64,000 nucleotides of DNA from the NCBI GenBank assembly GCA_004298905.1, contig SCTK01000004.1, positions 1 to 64,000 on the forward strand, read 5' to 3'. Shown piece by piece: positions 9,961-18,553 of this stretch. The notes beneath the pieces are model-generated. The model worked only from the letters and a program-made list of their open reading frames with translations, was not told the origin of the DNA and ran no database searches. The translations under genes were made by a program, and so were the position numbers. The number at the start of each line of letters is the position of its first letter. The stretch's first letter is position 1. Origin of the DNA: Burkholderiaceae bacterium. Lineage in GTDB: Bacteria; Pseudomonadota; Gammaproteobacteria; Burkholderiales; Burkholderiaceae_D.

Positions 9961-11277
9961 GTGGCAATCAGCCCGATTGGAAAAACCGGAAAATTCGGCG
10001 ACCTGAAAAATCGTCTGATGTTTTTGCTGCTGGCGATCGTGGTGTATCGCATCGGTGCGCATGTGCCGGTGCCGGGGATTGATCCGCAAGTGCTGGCGCA
10101 ATTGTTCGAACGCAACCAGGGCGGTATTCTGGGTCTGTTCAACATGTTCTCCGGCGGCGCCTTGTCGCGCTTTACCGTGTTTGCACTGGGCATCATGCCT
10201 TACATTTCCGCGTCCATCATCATGCAGTTGATGTCGGTGGTGTCGCCGCAGCTCGAAGCGCTGAAAAAAGAAGGCGAGTCGGGCCGCAAGAAGATTACGC
10301 AGTACACGCGCTACTTCACTCTGGTGTTGGGCGTGTTTCAGGCCTTGGGTATTTCCGTCGCACTGGAATCGCAAGCAAATCTGGTGATCGACCCGGGGAT
10401 GGCGTTCCGCTTTACCGCTGTGATCTCCCTGGTGACCGGCACGATGTTCCTGATGTGGCTGGGTGAGCAGATTACAGAACGCGGTCTGGGCAACGGTATC
10501 TCGATGATTATTTTTGCCGGTATCGTCGCTGGTTTGCCGAACGCATTGGGCGGTCTGTTCTCCATCGCTGAAAAAGAGAGCGGCGGCGCATTGGTGGTTT
10601 TGGTCGTGGCGGTGCTGGTTTTCGCGGTGACGGCGTTTGTGGTGTTCGTTGAGCGCGGTCAGCGCAAGCTCACGGTCAACTACGCCAAGCGTCAGGTGGG
10701 CAACAAGATGTATGGTGGTCAGTCTTCGCACTTGCCGCTGAAGTTGAATATGGCCGGTGTGATTCCGCCGATTTTCGCCTCGAGCATTATCCTGTTCCCG
10801 GCCACGCTGGCAGGCTGGTTCACGGCGGGCACCTCGACCAACTGGTTCGTGTTGCGCGTGAAAGATGCGGCGGAGATGCTGGCGCCGGGGCAACCGGTGT
10901 ACATGATGTTGTATGCCACGATGATTATATTTTTCTGCTTTTTCTATACCGCGCTGGTATTCAACAGCCGCGAAACAGCAGATAACCTGAAACGCAGCGG
11001 TGCGTTCTTGCCAGGGATTCGTCCCGGTGACCAGACCGCGCGTTTCATCGACAAGGTTTTGGTGCGCTTGACTCTGGTGGGCGCCGGCTACATCACCTTT
11101 GTGTGTCTGGTGCCGGAATTTCTCCAGGCTTGGAAAACCTTCCCCTTCCACTTTGGCGGCACGTCGTTGCTGATTATCGTGGTGGTGACCATGGATTTCA
11201 TGGCGCAGGTACAAGCGTATTTGATGTCGCACCAGTACGATAGCTTGCTGAAAAAAGCAAACTTTCGTAAATCCTGA
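9961..11277 (+). CDS. secY: Protein translocase subunit SecY
   Basis: A 438-residue membrane protein with ten hydrophobic segments, the channel of the SecYEG translocon in the inner membrane. Family signatures include PGIDPQVL near the start, [22 protein letters not shown], the plug-region continuation, and the cytosolic loop sequence [21 protein letters not shown]. The start is GTG (9961), after AAGGGATAAC. It is the last canonical gene of the spc unit and is followed 14 bases later by infA. Confidence 0.98.
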   Translation: MAISPIGKTGKFGDLKNRLMFLLLAIVVYRIGAHVPVPGIDPQVLAQLFERNQGGILGLFNMFSGGALSRFTVFALGIMPYISASIIMQLMSVVSPQLEALKKEGESGRKKITQYTRYFTLVLGVFQALGISVALESQANLVIDPGMAFRFTAVISLVTGTMFLMWLGEQITERGLGNGISMIIFAGIVAGLPNALGGLFSIAEKESGGALVVLVVAVLVFAVTAFVVFVERGQRKLTVNYAKRQVGNKMYGGQSSHLPLKLNMAGVIPPIFASSIILFPATLAGWFTAGTSTNWFVLRVKDAAEMLAPGQPVYMMLYATMIIFFCFFYTALVFNSRETADNLKRSGAFLPGIRPGDQTARFIDKVLVRLTLVGAGYITFVCLVPEFLQAWKTFPFHFGGTSLLIIVVVTMDFMAQVQAYLMSHQYDSLLKKANFRKS

Positions 11278-11291
11278 CCGGAATCTGCGCA

Positions 11292-11510
11292 ATGTCCAAA
11301 GACGACGCAATTCAGATGCAGGGTGAGGTTGTAGAAAATTTGCCGAACGCGACGTTTCGCGTGAAGCTGGAAAACGGACATATTGTGCTGGGCCATATCT
11401 CCGGCAAGATGCGCATGAACTATATTCGCATCCTGCCCGGCGACAAGGTCACAGTGGAGTTGACGCCCTACGATTTATCCCGGGCTCGCATTGTGTTCCG
11501 GGCAAAATAG
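11292..11510 (+). CDS. infA: Translation initiation factor IF-1
   Basis: The 72-residue OB-fold protein ([40 protein letters not shown], ending RARIVFRAK) matches IF-1 in full. IF-1 occupies the 30S A site during initiation. Its place between secY and rpmJ is the common bacterial order, unlike Escherichia coli, where infA is elsewhere. Confidence 0.98.
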   Translation: MSKDDAIQMQGEVVENLPNATFRVKLENGHIVLGHISGKMRMNYIRILPGDKVTVELTPYDLSRARIVFRAK

Positions 11511-11570
11511 GCAGTTGAGCAGTAACGATTGATAGCCAGTCTGTGCGCCAAGGCGCATGAGGAGTGAAAC

Positions 11571-11684
11571 ATGAAAGTACAAGCTTCGGTAAAGAAAGTT
11601 TGCCGCAAATGCAAAGTCATCAAGCGCAAAGGTGTTGTGCGCGTGATTTGTGAAGATCCGCGTCACAAGCAGCGTCAGGGTTGA
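11571..11684 (+). CDS. rpmJ: 50S ribosomal protein L36, zinc-binding type
   Basis: A 37-residue protein starting [18 protein letters not shown] and ending DPRHKQRQG. Cys residues 11, 14 and 27 plus His 33 form the zinc ribbon of the ordinary L36. GAGGAG precedes the ATG, and a small hairpin TGCGC-CAAG-GCGCA (11544-11557) lies just before it. Confidence 0.97.
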   Translation: MKVQASVKKVCRKCKVIKRKGVVRVICEDPRHKQRQG

Positions 11685-11733
11685 GCCTGGTTGCTCGCAC
11701 TGAATTTGAGCTGAATTTTTCTGAGGAAATAGC

Positions 11734-12099
11734 ATGGCCCGTATCGCTGGGATCAACATCCCCAACCATCAACATACCGAAATCGGTCTGACTGCGATTT
11801 TTGGTATTGGTCGCCCGCGTGCCCGTCTGATTTGCCAGGCCGCCGGTGTGCCCTTCGACAAAAAGATCAAGGATCTGGACGACGCCGAACTGGAACGTCT
11901 GCGCGAGCACGTCGGTAAATTCACGGTCGAAGGTGATCTGCGCCGTGAAGTGACGATGAGCATCAAGCGCCTGATGGATCTGGGCTGCTATCGCGGCATG
12001 CGTCACCGCAAGGGCTTGCCGTGCCGCGGCCAGCGCACGCGTACCAATGCGCGCACGCGCAAAGGCCCGCGCAAGGCCGGCGTCACTTTGAAAAAATAA
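11734..12099 (+). CDS. rpsM: 30S ribosomal protein S13
   Basis: A 121-residue S13 with [20 protein letters not shown], the helix-two-turn-helix middle and the basic tail [20 protein letters not shown]13 bridges the 30S head to the 50S subunit. It heads the alpha-type unit; the 49-base spacer after rpmJ contains the ribosome binding site GAGGAAA but no terminator. Confidence 0.98.
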   Translation: MARIAGINIPNHQHTEIGLTAIFGIGRPRARLICQAAGVPFDKKIKDLDDAELERLREHVGKFTVEGDLRREVTMSIKRLMDLGCYRGMRHRKGLPCRGQRTRTNARTRKGPRKAGVTLKK

Positions 12100-12128
12100 G
12101 TGAAGAAATAATTCATTAGGAACTGATC

Positions 12129-12530
12129 ATGGCAAAAGCACCGAACGCAACCGCCCAGCGCGCGCGCAAGAAAGTCAAGAAACAGGTATCGGACGGCATT
12201 CTGCACATCCATGCCTCGTTCAACAACACCATCGTGACGATCACCGATCGTCAAGGCAATGTGTTGTCGTGGGGCACCGCTGGCGGCGCCGGTTTCAAGG
12301 GTTCGCGCAAGAGCACCCCGTTTGCGGCCCAGATGGCAGGCGAAAAAGCCGGCCGTGCTGCGCTCGAATGCGGCATCAAAACGCTGGAAGCCCAGATCAA
12401 GGGCCCCGGCCCGGGTCGCGAATCCGCGATTCGTGCCATGAATGCGCTGGGTATCAAGATCGCTTCGATTTCGGATGTGACCCCGGTGCCGCACAACGGC
12501 TGCCGTCCGCCGAAACGCCGTCGTATCTAA
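12129..12530 (+). CDS. rpsK: 30S ribosomal protein S11
   Basis: A 133-residue S11 with [39 protein letters not shown] and the C-terminal [13 protein letters not shown]11 shapes the mRNA exit channel on the platform. It is followed by a strong terminator-like hairpin, so it may be the last gene on many transcripts. Confidence 0.98.
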   Translation: MAKAPNATAQRARKKVKKQVSDGILHIHASFNNTIVTITDRQGNVLSWGTAGGAGFKGSRKSTPFAAQMAGEKAGRAALECGIKTLEAQIKGPGPGRESAIRAMNALGIKIASISDVTPVPHNGCRPPKRRRI

Positions 12531-12549
12531 GTTTGAATTGAGCAGTACC

Positions 12550-12583
12550 AGCCGCTTGCTTATTCGCAAGCGGCTTTGTGTTT
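12550..12583 (+). terminator. Terminator-like hairpin after rpsK
   Basis: A perfect 10-bp stem AGCCGCTTGC (12550-12559) with GCAAGCGGCT (12566-12575), loop TTATTC, followed by TTGTGTTT. The U-tract is interrupted, so termination may be partial. It separates rpsK from rpsD, which are cotranscribed in the Escherichia coli alpha operon. Confidence 0.6.
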
Positions 12584-12606
12584 AATGCTGTGCATAGCCA
12601 ATCGAC

Positions 12607-12643
12607 TAAGCGCTCAAAAAACGAGCGCCAAGTCGCTGGTTAA
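12607..12643 (-). repeat. 37-nt hairpin repeat, copy 1 (upstream of rpsD)
   Basis: On the minus strand this reads CCAGCGACT then TGGCGCTCG, a run of six T, then GAGCGCTTA. The same unit with one substitution, one extra T and a changed flank base lies on the plus strand at 59577-59614. The core GCGCTC...GAGCGC forms a 6-bp hairpin with a T-rich loop. Two copies more than 45 kb apart with about 35 of 37 bases shared cannot be chance. Not recognised as a named family. Confidence 0.6.
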
Positions 12644-12669
12644 AGCAGGTTTGTTTTTTTAAGACCATT

Positions 12670-12693
12670 GTTTGCATCACACTGAATGCAAAC
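12670..12693 (+). promoter_or_regulatory. Hairpin in the rpsD leader
   Basis: GTTTGCAT (12670-12677) pairs perfectly with ATGCAAAC (12686-12693) around an 8-base loop, about 50 bases before rpsD and just after a run of seven T. S4 regulates its own operon in enterobacteria through a leader structure; whether this hairpin does that here is not known. Confidence 0.4.
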
Positions 12694-12741
12694 TAACCGC
12701 AGCAGCCTCGCCCGCACTGCGTATTTTTTTGGAGTATCACC

Positions 12742-13365
12742 ATGGCACGTTACATTGGCGCTAAATGCAAATTATCCCGCCGCGAAGGCACGGATCTGTT
12801 CCTCAAGAGCAGCCGCCGTTCGCTCGATTCCAAATGCAAACTGGATAGCAAGCCCGGTCAGCACGGTGCCAAATCTGGCGCCCGCACCTCCGACTTCGGC
12901 AACCAGTTGCGCGAGAAACAAAAACTGAAACGCATGTACGGTGTGCTGGAACGTCAGTTCCGCCGCGTGTTTGCCGAAGCCAGCCGTCGCAAGGGTAACA
13001 CCGGCGAGCGTCTGATCCAGTTGCTCGAATCGCGTCTGGACAACGTCGTCTACCGCATGGGCTTTGGCTCCACCCGCGCCGAAGCACGCCAGCTGGTCGG
13101 CCACAAAGCCATCGCGCTGAACGGTCAGACCGCCAACATTCCTTCGATGCTGGTGAAAGTCGGCGACGTCATCGCCGTGCGCGAGAAATCGAAAAAACAA
13201 GGCCGTATCGCTGAATCGCTGCAACTGGCCGAGCAAACCGGCTTCCCGGATTGGGTGTCGGTCGACGCCAAGAAAATGGAAGGCACGTTCAAGTCCGTTC
13301 CGGAACGTGGCGATGTTGCCAACGATGTCAACGAATCGTTGATCGTCGAATTGTATTCGCGCTAA
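12742..13365 (+). CDS. rpsD: 30S ribosomal protein S4
   Basis: A 207-residue S4 beginning [20 protein letters not shown], with the S4 RNA-binding domain ([21 protein letters not shown] in parts, [10 protein letters not shown]). S4 nucleates 16S rRNA folding. The gene sits behind a 211-base spacer holding a terminator, a repeat and a hairpin, so its expression looks separable from rpsM-rpsK. TTGGAG is the ribosome binding site. Confidence 0.98.
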   Translation: MARYIGAKCKLSRREGTDLFLKSSRRSLDSKCKLDSKPGQHGAKSGARTSDFGNQLREKQKLKRMYGVLERQFRRVFAEASRRKGNTGERLIQLLESRLDNVVYRMGFGSTRAEARQLVGHKAIALNGQTANIPSMLVKVGDVIAVREKSKKQGRIAESLQLAEQTGFPDWVSVDAKKMEGTFKSVPERGDVANDVNESLIVELYSR

Positions 13366-13389
13366 TCGTAGTAACTATTTCCCTGTCGG

Positions 13390-13420
13390 CGCAGCAGTTC
13401 ACTGCTGCGTCATTTTATTA
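13390..13420 (+). terminator. Hairpin with U-rich tail between rpsD and rpoA
   Basis: CGCAGCAG (13390-13397) pairs with CTGCTGCG (13402-13409) around TTCA, followed by TCATTTTATT. Resembles an intrinsic terminator of moderate strength for rpsD. Confidence 0.5.
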
Positions 13421-13431
13421 ACCGTCCCCAG

Positions 13432-13467
13432 CCTTATCGGTGTAACGAGCCGAGGGTATTGATAAGG
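13432..13467 (+). promoter_or_regulatory. Stem that can hide the rpoA ribosome binding site
   Basis: CCTTATC (13432-13438) is the exact complement of GATAAGG (13461-13467), which contains the AAGGA site of rpoA. Folding would mask the ribosome binding site and leave a 22-base loop. Translational control of rpoA-rplQ is inferred. Confidence 0.45.
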
Positions 13468-13473
13468 ATTGTT

Positions 13474-14445
13474 ATGCAAAACGCATTGTTGAAACCCCGC
13501 ATTATTGACGTTGAATCGATCGCTCCCAACCACGCCAAAGTGGTGATGGAGCCGTTTGAGCGTGGCTACGGCCACACGCTGGGCAATGCCCTGCGCCGCG
13601 TGCTGCTGTCGTCGATGCATGGCTATGCGCCGACCGAAGTCACGATCTCTGGCGTCGTGCACGAATACTCCACCGTCGGTGGCGTGCGTGAAGACGTCGT
13701 AGATCTGTTGCTCAACCTCAAAGGCGTGGTGTTCAAGCTGCACAACCGCGATAGCGTCACCCTGACCCTGAAGAAAGAAGGCGAAGGCCTGGTCAGCGCG
13801 TCCGACATCGAACTGACGCACGAAGTCGAGATTCTGAATCCCGGCCACGTGTTGGCTCACCTCTCCGGCGGCAAGCTGGAAATGCAGATCAAGGTTGAAA
13901 AAGGCCGTGGTTATGTGCCCGGCACGTTGCGTCAGTATCAGGACGACGCGGGCAAGGCGATTGGCCGCATCGTGTTGGACGCTTCGTTCTCGCCCGTGCT
14001 GCGCGTCAGCTACGCGGTCGAAAGCGCCCGCGTTGAACAGCGTACCGATCTCGACAAACTGGTGATGAGCATTCAGACCAACGGCGTGATTTCGCCCGAA
14101 GAAGCGATCCGTCAAGCGGCGCGTATTCTGGTCGATCAACTGTCCGTGTTCGCTGCGCTGGAAGGCGTGCAAGATGCGCTCGACGCACCGCGCGCACCGC
14201 AAGTCGATCCGATCCTGACCCGTCCGGTCGACGATCTGGAACTGACCGTGCGTTCCGCCAACTGTCTGAAAGCCGAAAACATTTACTACATCGGTGACCT
14301 GATTCAACGCACCGAAAACGAATTGCTCAAAACCCCGAACCTGGGCCGCAAATCGTTGAACGAAATCAAGGAAGTGCTGGCATCGCGTGGTTTGACGCTG
14401 GGCATGAAATTGGAGAGCTGGCCTCCCATGGGGCTGGACAAGTAA
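13474..14445 (+). CDS. rpoA: RNA polymerase alpha subunit
   Basis: A 323-residue alpha subunit starting [16 protein letters not shown]. The N-terminal dimerisation domain has [20 protein letters not shown]; the C-terminal domain, which binds UP elements and activators, ends in [20 protein letters not shown] (in parts). The ATG at 13474 follows AAGGATT; the open frame begins at 13459 but that extra start lacks a site. Alpha initiates polymerase assembly. Confidence 0.98.
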   Translation: MQNALLKPRIIDVESIAPNHAKVVMEPFERGYGHTLGNALRRVLLSSMHGYAPTEVTISGVVHEYSTVGGVREDVVDLLLNLKGVVFKLHNRDSVTLTLKKEGEGLVSASDIELTHEVEILNPGHVLAHLSGGKLEMQIKVEKGRGYVPGTLRQYQDDAGKAIGRIVLDASFSPVLRVSYAVESARVEQRTDLDKLVMSIQTNGVISPEEAIRQAARILVDQLSVFAALEGVQDALDAPRAPQVDPILTRPVDDLELTVRSANCLKAENIYYIGDLIQRTENELLKTPNLGRKSLNEIKEVLASRGLTLGMKLESWPPMGLDK

Positions 14446-14551
14446 GAAGCACGGTGGGCAATCAATAAATCGCCCACCACGATGAACCCCACCGAACCGC
14501 TCAACCTGGTTGAGATAGAAGAGTCGGCCACAAGATGAATGGAGTATTGAA

Positions 14552-14935
14552 ATGCGTCACCGTAATGGATTAAGAAAACTGAACCGCACCAGCAGCCATC
14601 GCCTGGCGATGCTGCGCAACATGGCGGTCTCTCTGCTGCAACACGAGCTGATCAAAACCACCGTGCCGAAAGCCAAAGAGCTGCGCCGTGTGGTCGAACC
14701 CCTGATCACCCTTGGCAAAGAACCGACCCTGGCCAACAAGCGTCTGGCATTCAACCGTCTGCGTGACCGCGACATCGTGGTCAAGCTGTTCGACGAACTC
14801 GGCCCGCGCTACAAGGCCCGTCCCGGCGGCTACCTGCGTATCCTCAAGTTCGGTCACCGCGTCGGAGATAATGCGCCGATGGCACTGGTCGAGCTGGTGG
14901 ATCGCCCGGAAACCGCAGAAACCGCAGCGGAATAA
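14552..14935 (+). CDS. rplQ: 50S ribosomal protein L17
   Basis: A 127-residue L17, [20 protein letters not shown] at the start, [11 protein letters not shown] and [13 protein letters not shown]. It ends the ribosomal block. The 106-base spacer after rpoA holds two possible hairpins (GGTGGGC with GCCCACC near 14452-14480; CTCAA with TTGAG near 14501-14515). A strong terminator follows. Confidence 0.98.
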   Translation: MRHRNGLRKLNRTSSHRLAMLRNMAVSLLQHELIKTTVPKAKELRRVVEPLITLGKEPTLANKRLAFNRLRDRDIVVKLFDELGPRYKARPGGYLRILKFGHRVGDNAPMALVELVDRPETAETAAE

Positions 14936-14957
14936 ACTGCGCAAGTGCAATACAATC

Positions 14958-14989
14958 AAGGCCGAGTCTGACTCGGCCTTTTTGTTTTT
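14958..14989 (+). terminator. Intrinsic terminator of the ribosomal block
   Basis: A 10-bp stem AAGGCCGAGT (14958-14967) with ACTCGGCCTT (14971-14980), loop CTG, followed by TTTGTTTTT. Placed 22 bases after rplQ. Confidence 0.85.
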
Positions 14990-15028
14990 GGTTATCTGGT
15001 TTCCGAGTAGGGATACTGCGCCTTGCTC

Positions 15029-15164
15029 CCCTCGCCCGCATCAGCGGGAGAGGGGCCGGGGGTGAGGGAAAGCGATACCTAAAGCTGGCACCTTCCATGA
15101 ATCGTGGACCGTTGGCCCTCACCCGGCCCTGCGGGCCACCCTCTCCCGCTGATGCGGGCGAGGG
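15029..15164. repeat. Large GC-rich palindromic repeat
   Basis: Two arms, 15029-15068 and 15116-15164, are inverted near-copies: the first begins CCCTCGCCCGCATCAGCGGG and the second ends CCCGCTGATGCGGGCGAGGG. They flank about 47 bases. The second arm has a small extra hairpin (GGCCC-TGC-GGGCC). CCCTCGCC...GGCGAGGG palindromes of this kind are dispersed repetitive extragenic elements in many proteobacterial chromosomes. No open reading frame is present. Confidence 0.75.
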
Positions 15165-15230
15165 TAAGCTTGCTCCTTGATTCTTTGAGCCGACAAAAAT
15201 GTTTGAAGTGCTTTGTTCCAATGGTTGCCC

Positions 15231-16142
15231 ATGATCACACTTGAAGCTTCGCATCTCAACAAATCCTTCAACGGCACGCGCGTGGTCAATGACCTCTCGT
15301 TCGAGATCAAGCGCGGCGAATGTTATGGCCTGCTAGGCCCGAACGGCGCGGGCAAAACCACCACGCTCAAACTTTGCCTGGGCCTGACTGAACCCGACAG
15401 CGGCAGCATCCACCTGCTCGGCCACGACATCCCCGGCCATGCACGCAACGCGCGCGAGCGCGTGGGCGTGGTGCCACAGGTCGACAGCCTCGACCCCGAT
15501 TTCACCGTGGCCGAAAACCTGCGCGTGTTCGCGCGCTACTTCGGCCTGCCCGCTGCCGTCATCGCGCAACGCCTGCCGCAATTGCTGGCCTTTGCCAATC
15601 TGCAAGCCAAGGCCGATGCGCGCCTGGGCGAGTTGTCCGGCGGCATGAAACGCCGCCTCACGCTGGCACGCGCCCTGGTCAACGATCCCGAAATCATTTT
15701 CATGGACGAACCCACCACCGGCCTCGATCCGCAGGCGCGCCATTTGATTTGGGAGCGCTTGAAGAATTTGCTCGCGCAAGGCAAAACCATTTTCCTCACT
15801 ACGCACTTCATGGATGAAGCCGAGCGCCTGTGCGACCGCTTGATGGTGCTTGATCAGGGCCGCAAGATCGCCGAGGGCAGCCCGCGCGCACTCATCGCTG
15901 AACATATCGAAGCGCACGTGGTGGAAGTCTATGGCGAAGGCGTGCAAGAGTGGCTGCAGAGTACCGGCACGGCGCTGTCGCAACGCACCGAGCACAGCGG
16001 CGAAACCGCGTTTTGCTACACCCACGCGCCGCATGCTCTGCTGGAAAATCTGCAAACGCAAAACGGTTTGCGTTACCTGCATCGCCCCGCCAATCTGGAA
16101 GATGTGTTTCTCAAACTGACTGGCCGCGAGATAAGGGATTGA
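15231..16142 (+). CDS. ABC transporter ATP-binding protein, NodI type
   Basis: A 303-residue ATPase with Walker [10 protein letters not shown] (about residues 39-47), signature LSGGMKRR, Walker [13 protein letters not shown] and the switch histidine in [11 protein letters not shown]. The DrrA/NodI-like C-terminal part ends [13 protein letters not shown]. With the next gene it forms a two-component exporter of the NodIJ family. The family name comes from rhizobial lipo-oligosaccharide export, but members are widespread in betaproteobacteria and the substrate here is unknown. The ATG at 15231 is chosen over 15213 because the protein then starts [13 protein letters not shown]. Confidence 0.85.
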   Translation: MITLEASHLNKSFNGTRVVNDLSFEIKRGECYGLLGPNGAGKTTTLKLCLGLTEPDSGSIHLLGHDIPGHARNARERVGVVPQVDSLDPDFTVAENLRVFARYFGLPAAVIAQRLPQLLAFANLQAKADARLGELSGGMKRRLTLARALVNDPEIIFMDEPTTGLDPQARHLIWERLKNLLAQGKTIFLTTHFMDEAERLCDRLMVLDQGRKIAEGSPRALIAEHIEAHVVEVYGEGVQEWLQSTGTALSQRTEHSGETAFCYTHAPHALLENLQTQNGLRYLHRPANLEDVFLKLTGREIRD

Positions 16143-16143
16143 T

Positions 16144-16926
16144 ATGCAAAATATCTGGACCTTACCCAAACCTAGTCTGCGCTTCATCCCCGTCTGGCAG
16201 CGCAACCTGCTGGTGTGGCGCAAGCTCGCCATCCCCAGCATCCTCGGCAACATCGCCGACCCGCTCATCGTGCTGGTCGCTTTCGGTTATGGCCTGGGCA
16301 GTCTGCTGCCGCAGGTGCAGGGCTTGCCCTACATCGTCTATCTCTCTGCCGGCGCGCTGTGCATGAGCACCATGAACGCCGCTACTTTCGAAGCGCTCTA
16401 CTCCGCTTTCTCGCGCATGCACGTGCAACGCACCTGGGAAGGCTTGATGAACACGCCGTTGGTGCTCGACGACATCGTTCTCGCCGAAATGCTGTGGGCC
16501 GCCAGCAAAAGTGTACTCAGCGGCGTCTCCATCCTGCTGGTGATCTGGGCACTCGGCATCAGCCATCAACCGGCCACGTTGTTGATTCCCTTCGTGCTGG
16601 CACTGACCGGTCTCGCCTTCGCCGCGCTCGGTCTGTGCATCAACGCCCTCGCGCCCGGCTACGATTTCTTCATGTACTACTTCACGCTCGTCATCACGCC
16701 TATGACCTTCATCTCCGGCGTCTTCTTCCCGCTCGCGCAACTGCCGCTGGCTCTGCAACATTTTTCACAGGGCTTGCCGCTCACCCACGCCGTTCTACTT
16801 GTGCGCCCGCTGGTGCAGGGCCTCTGGCCGACCGACATCCTGCTTCACCTCGCCGTCCTGCTCGTCTATGCTGTAGCGGGCTTCATCCTCGCCGTCGTGC
16901 TCACGCGGCGGCGCCTGCTCAAGTAA
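16144..16926 (+). CDS. ABC transporter permease, NodJ type
   Basis: A 260-residue inner-membrane protein with about six hydrophobic segments, one base after the ATPase gene. ABC-2 features include NIADPLIVLVAFGYGLG, RTWEGLMNTPLVLDDI and FISGVFFPLAQLP, the last typical of NodJ/DrrB permeases. It should form a homodimeric channel with the preceding ATPase. No neighbouring nodulation or lipo-oligosaccharide genes are present, so symbiotic function is not implied. Confidence 0.85.
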   Translation: MQNIWTLPKPSLRFIPVWQRNLLVWRKLAIPSILGNIADPLIVLVAFGYGLGSLLPQVQGLPYIVYLSAGALCMSTMNAATFEALYSAFSRMHVQRTWEGLMNTPLVLDDIVLAEMLWAASKSVLSGVSILLVIWALGISHQPATLLIPFVLALTGLAFAALGLCINALAPGYDFFMYYFTLVITPMTFISGVFFPLAQLPLALQHFSQGLPLTHAVLLVRPLVQGLWPTDILLHLAVLLVYAVAGFILAVVLTRRRLLK

Positions 16927-16942
16927 GCGAAAGGGACACGCC

Positions 16943-17278
16943 ATGGATACCCTGCTGGTACTCACCAACACCCCCGACCTCACCACCGCCAAAGACCTTG
17001 CGCGCACGCTGGTCGAAAGGCGTCTCGCCGCCTGCGTCAACATCCTGCCCAATGTGCAATCGATCTACCGCTGGCAGGGCGAAATCGAAAGCGCCGACGA
17101 AATCCCGCTGCTCATCAAAACCACCACCGAGCGCTACCCCGCCCTCGAAGCCGCCATCAGAGAAACCCACCCCTACGCCGTCCCGGAAATCATTGCCCTG
17201 CCTATCAGCAAAGGCCTGCCCGCATACCTGCGCTGGGTGATCGAATCGACCGAGCCGGAAGCGCCGCACTTTGCTTGA
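16943..17278 (+). CDS. cutA: CutA1 divalent-cation tolerance protein
   Basis: A 111-residue protein with the CutA1 pattern: TNTPDLTTAKDLARTLVE, RRLAACVNILPNVQSIYRW and EIPLLIKTTTERY, THPYAVPEIIALPI. CutA1 proteins form very stable PII-like trimers; links to copper tolerance exist but the molecular role is unsettled. It follows the NodIJ-type pair after 16 bases with AAAGGGACA as ribosome binding site, so it may share their transcript. Confidence 0.93.
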   Translation: MDTLLVLTNTPDLTTAKDLARTLVERRLAACVNILPNVQSIYRWQGEIESADEIPLLIKTTTERYPALEAAIRETHPYAVPEIIALPISKGLPAYLRWVIESTEPEAPHFA

Positions 17279-17302
17279 GGTGAAGTGGTGCAGAGAATTT
17301 TG

Positions 17303-17331
17303 TTGACCTTCTTCTAAGCGACTTTTAGTAT
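17303..17331 (+). promoter_or_regulatory. Promoter before the lipoprotein gene
   Basis: TTGACC at 17303-17308, a 17-base spacer and TAGTAT at 17326-17331. It lies in an AT-rich spacer about 120 bases before the start at 17455. Confidence 0.5.
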
Positions 17332-17454
17332 GGCGCCACTCGGTCTTTTGCCGAATACAAGGAATGCAAGCGCAGAGGGGATGATGTGATAACGAAAAAT
17401 CTCGAAGCGTTGGTTCTTAATTTGAAGCTGAAACAAATTTACTAGGAGGAAAGT

Positions 17455-18096
17455 ATGGGTAGTGCAATTAATCGTGCGAAGTTGTTATTGGCCATTCTGT
17501 TTTTAACAATCATCTGTGGATGCACAACGCCGACCCACCAGCTTAGCGATGCAGATCGGGGAAAATTTAGCGCAGTAAGAATAAGCGAGTCTGTTGATAA
17601 GGCGAGCGAGCCTTTCGTTTTGGCCCCAGGCGGTTCAATTGGTTTGATGTTTGGCGCTGTAGGCGGCTTGGCCGTGAGCGGGAAAATTGAAAGTGATGCA
17701 AAAATCTTTGCCAAGTTCCTTGATAAAAATTCAATCTCGGTCGAGACAGTCGCAAGGGAAGAAATTGAAGTGGCCTTGCGTGATGCCAAAAAATATCGGA
17801 TTGCGGCAGCAGATGAAACACAAGTCCCTCAGCTAAAAATATCCATAAAACAATACGGTTTCAGTGTCCCGCATTTGCTCAGTTCAAAAGTTTTGCCGGT
17901 AATTTATATCGAATGTAATTTGGTTGATGATTCAGGGAAGGTTATCTGGACTGCTGCAGACCGGTTGTTGCCCTCCATCGCCAGCCCTATGGAGACGACG
18001 AGCTGGGAAGCTCTACGAGACAACCCAACGATTATCGAAGATCAGTTGCGCAAGGCATCGCGTTATGTGGCACTGAAAATAATACAAACATTGTAG
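17455..18096 (+). CDS. Predicted lipoprotein of unknown function
   Basis: A 213-residue protein whose first 23 residues form a lipoprotein signal (basic RAK, hydrophobic LLLAILFLTII, lipobox ending CGC with the lipidated Cys at 23). A glycine-rich stretch (APGGSIGLMFGAVGGLAVSG) suggests a short membrane-associated segment. No enzyme motif is visible and I do not recognise the family. A strong AGGAGGAAAG site precedes the ATG. Base composition is clearly AT-richer than both flanks, which suggests acquisition by transfer. It is transcribed alone. Confidence 0.75.
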   Translation: MGSAINRAKLLLAILFLTIICGCTTPTHQLSDADRGKFSAVRISESVDKASEPFVLAPGGSIGLMFGAVGGLAVSGKIESDAKIFAKFLDKNSISVETVAREEIEVALRDAKKYRIAAADETQVPQLKISIKQYGFSVPHLLSSKVLPVIYIECNLVDDSGKVIWTAADRLLPSIASPMETTSWEALRDNPTIIEDQLRKASRYVALKIIQTL

Positions 18097-18213
18097 TGCG
18101 CAATAATCGTAATCTCCCCCAAACCTGTGCGATGCAATGTACCGGAGCCAACTTGTTTTTTTAGTGCCCATATGCATACTGACTCCGGTGCTTTCTGATA
18201 CAGAGAGGCCCGC

Positions 18214-18549
18214 ATGTTCGAAAAGAAACACCAACCCGTCTTACCCTTGCAGAGCTTTATCCACCGCATGGTGCGCCACTTTCTGGTGGCCATGGGTATC
18301 GTGGGATTGGGCTTGGGGATTGGCGTGCTCGGTTATCACTACATCGGCGCGCTGGGCTGGGTCGACTCAATCCTGAATGCATCGATGATCCTGGCGGGCA
18401 TGGGTCCGGTCGATGCGTTGAGTAGCGATGCGGCGAAATTGTTCGCTGCGGCTTACGCCTTGTTCAGTGGCGTACTCTTCCTGATCGGCATGGGTGTGAT
18501 GGTTGCGCCCGTGCTGCATCGTTTCCTGCACCATTTCCATCTCGACTGA
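18214..18549 (+). CDS. Small integral membrane protein
   Basis: A 111-residue protein with a basic N-terminus (HRMVRHF) and two or three hydrophobic segments: VAMGIVGLGLGIGVLGYHYIG, a middle loop GWVDSILNASMILAGMGPVD, and LFAAAYALFSGVLFLIGMGVMV (parts). The middle motif recurs in conserved but unnamed proteobacterial membrane proteins. Function unknown. It converges with the ABC ATPase gene, whose stop is 5 bases away on the other strand. Confidence 0.7.
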   Translation: MFEKKHQPVLPLQSFIHRMVRHFLVAMGIVGLGLGIGVLGYHYIGALGWVDSILNASMILAGMGPVDALSSDAAKLFAAAYALFSGVLFLIGMGVMVAPVLHRFLHHFHLD

Positions 18550-18553
18550 CGGC

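Noticed and set aside
9865-11310. 481-codon open frame antisense to secY
   Set aside because: It mirrors secY codons in a GC-rich genome, is full of His and Arg with no family pattern, and secY is certain on the other strand.
15231-16926. Reading the ABC pair as nodulation genes nodI and nodJ
   Set aside because: No other nodulation genes nearby and no rhizobial context; the family is widespread, so only the family is named.
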